From NCBI GenBank assembly GCA_022763115.1, contig JALEGJ010000025.1, positions 1-49,898 of the forward strand: a stretch of DNA of 49,898 bases. The letters are read 5' to 3'. Below, piece by piece: positions 45,104 through 49,898 of this stretch. The notes beneath the pieces were generated by a model, which saw only the letters and a program-made list of their open reading frames with translations, did not search any database and was not told the DNA's origin. This stretch comes from Aquisalinus sp. (GTDB lineage Bacteria; Pseudomonadota; Alphaproteobacteria; Caulobacterales; Parvularculaceae). Every line of letters begins with the position of its first letter. Position 1 is the stretch's first letter. Made by a program: the position numbers and the translations under genes.

Positions 45104-46624
45104 TCAAGCGATCGATTGCAGGAATTTACGGGCAGACTGCTTTATGTCTTTCCGTTCATCCTCAGACTTTCTATCCAGATTTTTGAAGACAAGACCCATT
45201 CGGCCATTGCCCTCCAGTTTATCCCGATTTTCTTCAATGAAATTCCAGTACAGATAATTAAACGGGCAGGCATCATCGCCTGTTTTGCCGGTGACTTTAT
45301 AGCTGCAACTTTTACAGTAATTCGACATGCGATTGATATAAGAGCCCGAGGCCGCATAAGGTTTCGAAGCCATGACGCCGCCATCGGCGTATATCGCCAT
45401 GCCATGGGTATTGGGCAGCTCAACCCATTCGTAAGCGTCAGCATAAACAATTAAGTACCACTCGTTGATTGCATCAGGGGAAATACCAGCCAGCAACGCG
45501 AAGTTGCCCGTTATCATCAACCGTTGAATATGATGCGCATAAGCATGATCGCGGGTATTTCGGACGGCCTCGCTTATGCAGTGCATCTTGGTATCGCCTG
45601 TCCAGTAAAAGTCAGGCAAAGCCTTTTTGGCTCCAAAGAAGTTCAACTTCGCGTAGTCGGGCATTTCGCGCCAGTAAAGTCCACGGACATATTCACGCCA
45701 GCCAATAATCTGCCGGATAAATCCCTCGACAGCGTTCAAGGGCGCGCGCCCCTCTTCCCAGGCCTCCTCCGCGGCACGGCATACTTCCATAGCGGTGAGA
45801 AGTCCTGCGTTGAGATAAGCCGAGAGCTTGGAATGGTGAAGGAAATCTTCTCCGGTTGCCATGGCATCCTGATAGTCACCGAAATTTGGCAATGCCTCCT
45901 CAACGAACCAGTCGAGTTCGCGCAAAGCACCATCACGTGTTACCGCGTAATGACACATTTCGGCATTACCGAAATGGTCACTGAAGTGTTCTTCAACCAG
46001 TTTTATCACACTACGAATAATATCAGTTTGCTTGATCTCTGGTCGGACCGGTAGTGAATAATCTTTTGGCAGTTTCTTTCGATTATCAGCGTCAAAATTC
46101 CATTGCTTGCCCGCTGGTTCATCGCCGTTCATCAGCAAGCCGGTTTTCTGTCGCATTTCACGATAGAAATACTCCATGCGAAGGGCTTTCCGCTCTACTG
46201 CCCATTTATTGAATTCAGGCAGCGTACAAATAAATCGTTTATCTTCCCTAATCTCAATATCCAGGTCAAACCGCCGCTCCCATGTCTTAATTTCTTCAGA
46301 CAAACGCCATTCCCCGCATTCTGTCACGATGAGCCTGTCAAATGCTTTTTTTTGAAGCACCTTATCAATTTCACCGCCAAGGGAGCCAGCGTTTTCAGGG
46401 TCATCATACTGAATATAAGTCACGTTGAGACCATCTTCTTCCAGAGCCTGTGCAAAGTGACGCATCGCAGAAAAGAGAAAGAGAATTTTCTGCTTATGGT
46501 GCTTTACATAAGTCGCTTCGGATTTGACCTCAGCCATCAGAATGAGATCACCATCCTGATAGTCCTCCAATGACGTGATGGAGCGAGTCAGTTGATCCCC
46601 AAGAATGAGCCGAAGACTGGGCAT
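45104..46624 (-). CDS. Iron-sulfur bacterial photolyase/cryptochrome (FeS-BCP group)
   Basis: This group repairs (6-4) photoproducts or senses light and carries FAD and a 4Fe-4S cluster. The start is ATG 46624, preceded by AAGAG, although the frame is open to 46699; the product then has 506 residues and begins SLRLILGDQL as the group does. Four cysteines suited to bind the cluster are at 349 (MHC), 437 and 440 (NYCKSC) and 453 (DAC). Their spacing is that of Agrobacterium PhrB. The FAD region TRDHAYAHHIQRLMITGNFALL and NEWYLIVYADAYEWVELPN is intact. It is convergent with cfa, so the membrane-lipid gene is flanked by two different photolyases. Confidence 0.92.
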   Translation of the reverse strand: MPSLRLILGDQLTRSITSLEDYQDGDLILMAEVKSEATYVKHHKQKILFLFSAMRHFAQALEEDGLNVTYIQYDDPENAGSLGGEIDKVLQKKAFDRLIVTECGEWRLSEEIKTWERRFDLDIEIREDKRFICTLPEFNKWAVERKALRMEYFYREMRQKTGLLMNGDEPAGKQWNFDADNRKKLPKDYSLPVRPEIKQTDIIRSVIKLVEEHFSDHFGNAEMCHYAVTRDGALRELDWFVEEALPNFGDYQDAMATGEDFLHHSKLSAYLNAGLLTAMEVCRAAEEAWEEGRAPLNAVEGFIRQIIGWREYVRGLYWREMPDYAKLNFFGAKKALPDFYWTGDTKMHCISEAVRNTRDHAYAHHIQRLMITGNFALLAGISPDAINEWYLIVYADAYEWVELPNTHGMAIYADGGVMASKPYAASGSYINRMSNYCKSCSYKVTGKTGDDACPFNYLYWNFIEENRDKLEGNGRMGLVFKNLDRKSEDERKDIKQSARKFLQSIA

Positions 46625-46679
46625 ATTATTTCTCTTTTGTGATTTAGATAAATTAGCAGAACGTGCGCATGAAATAGGC

Positions 46680-46699
46680 TTGTCAGTGCTTGATGACAA
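46680..46699. promoter_or_regulatory. Inverted repeat in the photolyase-cysK intergenic region
   Basis: TTGTCA and TGACAA form a perfect six-base inverted repeat with an eight-base spacer, in the 113-base region from which the iron-sulfur photolyase and cysK are divergently transcribed. Size and symmetry fit a dimeric repressor site, but nothing else identifies a regulator. Confidence 0.3.
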
Positions 46700-46737
46700 A
46701 TAACGGGCCGGTCTACTTACTGGTGTAGGAGAAACCC

Positions 46738-47739
46738 ATGAAAACCAGTGCAGATATTTCAGGCCTTATTGGCAACACGCCGCTTATCAAATTGAGGCGA
46801 GCATCCGAAGAAACAGGCTGCACGATACTTGGCAAGGCTGAATTCCTCAATCCGGGTCAGTCCGTGAAGGATCGTGCAGCACTTGGTATTATTCGGGATG
46901 CAGAGCGCAAGGGGTTGCTTAAGCGCGGCGGGATGATTGTGGAGGGTACGGCCGGCAATACCGGGATCGGACTTTGCGTTGTTGGCAAAGCGCTTGGCTA
47001 TGACATCACAATCGTGATGCCGAAAACGCAAAGTGCGGAGAAAAAGCAGGCCGTTCTCCAACAAGGTGGCAAGCTCATCGAAGTTGATGCCGTGCCCTAC
47101 GCCAACCCGGACAATTACGTACATTATTCAAAGCGCCTGGCGGAGGAGTTAAACAGCTCCGCGCCTCATGGCGCCATATGGGCCAATCAATTCGATAACA
47201 CAGCCAATCGGGATGCGCATTTCGACACGACAGGACCGGAGATCTGGCAGGATCTCGATGGCAAAGTGGATGGTTTTATCTGCGCGGTCGGCTCAGGCGG
47301 CACACTCGGCGGCGTGAGCCTCGCCTTGAAAGAGCGAAAACCTGACACAGTGATCGGTATCGCTGACCCTCACGGTGCCAAACTTTACAGCTGGTATAAG
47401 GATGGTGTTCTTGAGGCGGAGGGAAACTCCATCACAGAAGGGATTGGCCAGGGACGTGTCACAGCCAATCTGGAAGGTGTCCAGGTTGATGAAGCGTTCC
47501 GTGTGAGTGATGCCGAGGCTCTTGAAGCGCTATACCACCTTGTCGAAGAAGAAGGCATGTTCCTTGGCGGGTCAGCCGGTATCAACATTGTTGGGGCAAA
47601 GAAACTGGCACGGCAACTGGGGCCCGGGCATACAATCGTTACAATCCTCTGCGATTATGGTAACAGATACGGCACAACATTCTTCAATCCGGAAGTGCTT
47701 AAATCCAAAGGATTGCCGCTTCCGCCCTGGCATCACTAG
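46738..47739 (+). CDS. cysK: Cysteine synthase A (O-acetylserine sulfhydrylase)
   Basis: CysK makes cysteine from O-acetylserine and sulfide with pyridoxal phosphate. The 333-residue protein has the PLP lysine Lys44 in NPGQSVKDRAA, the substrate loop EGTAGNTGIGL (TAGNTG instead of the more common TSGNTG), the phosphate-binding VGSGGTLGG and the late GGSAGIN. GGAG is placed six bases before the ATG. The TAGNTG variant is familiar to me from alphaproteobacterial paralogues and does not argue against activity. It is followed seven bases later by a GNAT gene and then by a lyase gene of sulfur amino-acid metabolism. Confidence 0.92.
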   Translation: MKTSADISGLIGNTPLIKLRRASEETGCTILGKAEFLNPGQSVKDRAALGIIRDAERKGLLKRGGMIVEGTAGNTGIGLCVVGKALGYDITIVMPKTQSAEKKQAVLQQGGKLIEVDAVPYANPDNYVHYSKRLAEELNSSAPHGAIWANQFDNTANRDAHFDTTGPEIWQDLDGKVDGFICAVGSGGTLGGVSLALKERKPDTVIGIADPHGAKLYSWYKDGVLEAEGNSITEGIGQGRVTANLEGVQVDEAFRVSDAEALEALYHLVEEEGMFLGGSAGINIVGAKKLARQLGPGHTIVTILCDYGNRYGTTFFNPEVLKSKGLPLPPWHH

Positions 47740-47746
47740 GCCTCAC

Positions 47747-48277
47747 ATGCAAAAGACCCTTGATGTAACGATCACTTATCTTGAGCAGACATCCCGGCCA
47801 CGTTTTCAACTTCCGGCACCACCCGCAGGCAAAATCGCCTTCATAAGGGTTGAGAAACCGCCACTTCATTTTTATCGCTATTTATATGATCAGGTGGGTG
47901 CACCCTTTCACTGGGTCAGCAGAAGATATATGCCAGACGAAGATGTTTGTGACATTATTCACGATCCGGATGTTTTTATATATGTCCCCTATTTCAACGG
48001 GGCGCCTTGTGGTCTCGCGGAAGTGGATGCCCGAAAGGTTTGTCACACGCCCGGAACCGTTGAAATAAAATTCTTTGGTCTGATGCCGGATTTTATCGGC
48101 AAAAAACTGGGCCGCTGGTTTTTCCACAATACGCTGGATCTCGCATGGGCGCTGAACCCGGAGCGTGTCATCCTGGAGACGTGCACTGCTGACCATCCAG
48201 CAGCCCTGCCACTGTATCAAAAGCTGGGTTTCACGGTTTACGATCAGGGCCACGGCATCATCGAGTGGCGTGGCTAA
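47747..48277 (+). CDS. GNAT family N-acetyltransferase
   Basis: The 176-residue product has the GNAT fold marks: the IYVPYFNGAPCGLAEVD strand pair, VEIKFFGLMPDFIGKKLGRWFF with the acetyl-CoA-binding loop (FIGKKLG in place of the usual QxxGxG/A), and the late LETCTADHPAALPLYQKLGFTVYDQ. The start is ATG 47747, just after cysK; the frame open from 47507 overlaps cysK and is a shadow there. It ends one base before the lyase gene. The acceptor is unknown; its place between two sulfur amino-acid genes may hint at an amino-acid-like substrate. Confidence 0.85.
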   Translation: MQKTLDVTITYLEQTSRPRFQLPAPPAGKIAFIRVEKPPLHFYRYLYDQVGAPFHWVSRRYMPDEDVCDIIHDPDVFIYVPYFNGAPCGLAEVDARKVCHTPGTVEIKFFGLMPDFIGKKLGRWFFHNTLDLAWALNPERVILETCTADHPAALPLYQKLGFTVYDQGHGIIEWRG

Positions 48278-48278
48278 T

Positions 48279-49466
48279 ATGCGCCAGAAAGCGGACGAGC
48301 CAACCACCAAGAGAGAATTGAATACAGGCCTCGCAGCTTCCGGTCGCCCGGCGGGGGAGAGTTCACATCCCGTCAATCAACCGGTTGAGCGCGCCTCTAC
48401 TATTCTTTTCCCGACCTATGAGGCGTTCACCAACAGACATAAAGAATATATTTACGGCAGGTTCGGGACGCGCTCTCACAAAGCCCTGTGCGACTCCATA
48501 TCTGAACTGGAAGGAGGTGACTACACGCACCTCATGCCTTCTGGTCTGGCCGCAATTACAACATGTCTCATGGCCTTTACAGATCAAAGTAGCCATATTC
48601 TTGCGACGGATAGCTGTTATGATCCTGTACGAAGTATATGTGACCGCTTTCTGTCAAAGTATGGCGTTGAAACGGAATATTACAATCCACGTGCTGGGAA
48701 AAAGATAGCTTCTTTAATCCGCTCAGAGACAAAATTGATCTTGTGTGAGAGCCCAGGTTCCCTGACATTTGAAATTCAGGACATTCCTGCAATCGTTCAT
48801 GAGGCAGAGAAACAGGATATCCCCGTAATGGTGGATAACACCTGGAGTGCCGGTTACTTCTTTAGGCCTCTGGCCGTTGGCGCAAGTGTGAGTATCCAGT
48901 CTGTCACTAAATATATAGGCGGCCATGCTGATTGCCTGATGGGCAGTGTAACCTGCAATGATACTGTTATCGCCAAAAAAATTGAGCGCACAGCGCGTCA
49001 GCTTGGTCATAATGTCTCGGCAGATGACGCGTATCTTGCGCAGAGAGGATTACGTTCTCTCGGCGCGCGCCTTGGGGTTCACGAAGCTAATGCCCTGAAA
49101 CTGGCAGACTGGCTTGCGGAACAACCTGAGGTCACAAAAGTCCTGCACCCGGCTCGGGAAGATCATCCGGATCATGCTTTATGGAAAAGGGATTTTTCCG
49201 GTTCTTCCGGGTTGTTCGGTTTCACCCTGGGGCCCTGTTCCGAGGAAGCTCTCGCCCGTTTCTGCAATACGCTTCAGTATTTTGGCATGGGCTACTCCTG
49301 GGGCGGCTTCGAAAGCCTGTTGATCCCCTGCCCCGTTGAAGAATATCGCAGCGCCGTACCTTGGAGCGAGGAAGGTCACCTCATGCGTATTCACGCAGGT
49401 CTTGAGGATATTGATGATCTGGTTAATGATCTGAGGCAGGCCTTTGCAAAGCTCAGGACGGCCTGA
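48279..49466 (+). CDS. metC: Cystathionine beta-lyase (Cys/Met metabolism PLP enzyme)
   Basis: The 395-residue protein belongs to the cystathionine lyase family and probably cleaves cystathionine to homocysteine, pyruvate and ammonia. The PLP lysine is Lys211 in QSVTKYIGGHADCLMGSV, and other family blocks are YGRFGTRSHKALCDSISELEGG, MPSGLAAI, CESPGSLTFEIQDIP and MVDNTWSAGYFFRPL. The tryptophan in DNTWSAG and the sequence style favour MetC over gamma-synthase or gamma-lyase, but specificity is not certain. The start is ATG 48279, one base after the GNAT stop; the frame upstream overlaps that gene. Confidence 0.9.
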   Translation: MRQKADEPTTKRELNTGLAASGRPAGESSHPVNQPVERASTILFPTYEAFTNRHKEYIYGRFGTRSHKALCDSISELEGGDYTHLMPSGLAAITTCLMAFTDQSSHILATDSCYDPVRSICDRFLSKYGVETEYYNPRAGKKIASLIRSETKLILCESPGSLTFEIQDIPAIVHEAEKQDIPVMVDNTWSAGYFFRPLAVGASVSIQSVTKYIGGHADCLMGSVTCNDTVIAKKIERTARQLGHNVSADDAYLAQRGLRSLGARLGVHEANALKLADWLAEQPEVTKVLHPAREDHPDHALWKRDFSGSSGLFGFTLGPCSEEALARFCNTLQYFGMGYSWGGFESLLIPCPVEEYRSAVPWSEEGHLMRIHAGLEDIDDLVNDLRQAFAKLRTA

Positions 49467-49479
49467 TGGAGAAAGTTTG

Positions 49480-49782
49480 ATGTTCAAGAGAATAATACTG
49501 GCGTCCTTGTTATTCATGGCAGGCTGCGAAACGGCAACAGTAGATTACCTGACAATCTCATCAGCCCCGGCAGAAGCACTTCTGAAGTTTGGAGATGGCA
49601 CAACCTGTACAACGCCCTGCCCGCTATATGTGACTGAAAACCTTACGATGACTATCGCCAAAGCCGGATATATTGCACAGGAATGGACGCTGATTGAGGG
49701 ACAGACCGGATACCTCCAGATCAATCTCGAACTCGCGGCCCCCACCGAAGAAGTCGAGGAAACAGCCCTGCCGGATCTTTAG
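49480..49782 (+). CDS. PEGA-domain lipoprotein
   Basis: The 100-residue product starts at ATG 49480, eight bases after GGAG, and has a lipoprotein signal peptide (MFKRIILASLLFMAGC) with the lipid-accepting Cys16. The rest holds one PEGA-like beta domain (ISSAPAEALLKFGDGTTC, CPLYVTENLTMTIAKAGY) and an acidic tail. Two further cysteines (TTCTTPC) may pair. PEGA domains are common in surface-associated proteins and bind other envelope parts, but no specific role can be given. It lies 13 bases after metC and before a tRNA gene. Confidence 0.8.
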   Translation: MFKRIILASLLFMAGCETATVDYLTISSAPAEALLKFGDGTTCTTPCPLYVTENLTMTIAKAGYIAQEWTLIEGQTGYLQINLELAAPTEEVEETALPDL

Positions 49783-49853
49783 CCCCAGAGCACATAAAGC
49801 GCGCTTTTTTGCTTGCGAAAAAAAAACCATTCATCATATAAGGCCGTTCTGAT

Positions 49854-49898
<45 letters not shown>

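Noticed and set aside
49796-49830. A- and T-rich palindromic stretch after the lipoprotein gene
   Set aside because: AAAGCGCGCTTT has no room for a loop, and the alternative stem with the following A run is imperfect. Possible terminator, not supported.

Overview
The window is a dense 49.9 kb piece of chromosome from a Gram-negative bacterium, most likely an alphaproteobacterium. The order lptF-lptG-lptD-surA-pdxA-rsmA facing gmk-yicC-mltG-fabF-acpP-fabG-fabD is an arrangement I know from that class. The family-level guess (a marine Hyphomonadaceae, Maricaulales or Parvularculales type) is inference from moderate GC, the two photolyases and a nickel superoxide dismutase. There are no insertion sequences, phage genes or CRISPR arrays, and no gene-free stretch longer than 300 bases; the longest gaps are about 150-180 bases.

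Layout. (1) 21-8122, + strand: LPS export (lptF, lptG, lptD), the periplasmic chaperone surA, vitamin B6 synthesis (pdxA) and 16S rRNA dimethylation (rsmA). (2) 8109-18310, - strand: gmk, yicC, mltG, the fatty-acid genes fabF, acpP, fabG and fabD, then accA, xerD, a large exported protein of unknown role and a tiny membrane protein. (3) 18440-22778, + strand: shikimate genes aroK-aroB, a CorC/HlyC-type membrane protein and a Tet-type MFS exporter. (4) 22766-27788: an unknown membrane protein, a histidine phosphatase, a TPR-VanY carboxypeptidase and a degenerate PleD-like protein. (5) 27796-33832, - strand: mfd, a PepSY membrane protein, a predicted exported nickel superoxide dismutase, a dienelactone-hydrolase-like enzyme and sdhE. 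(6) 33904-38204, + strand: recG, then an apparently undescribed three-gene unit made of a 44-residue peptide, a hairpin, and two related HEAT-repeat proteins, of which one carries an intact cupin metal site and the other seems to have lost it. (7) 38221-46624: a DUF502 membrane protein, a DUF3089 protein that lacks the catalytic serine, the Kdo genes kdsA and kdsD, a CPD photolyase, cfa, and an iron-sulfur photolyase. (8) 46738-49898: cysK, a GNAT acetyltransferase, a cystathionine-lyase-like gene, a PEGA lipoprotein, and the 5' part of a tRNA-Pro cut by the window end.

Much of the window serves the envelope: Kdo synthesis, LPS export, outer-membrane protein folding, fatty-acid synthesis and peptidoglycan trimming. 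The accessory interest lies in 31-41 kb. The best candidate for a new system is the peptide/HEAT/HEAT-cupin unit at 36092-38204. All functional statements rest on reading motifs and gene order by eye; no database search was possible.
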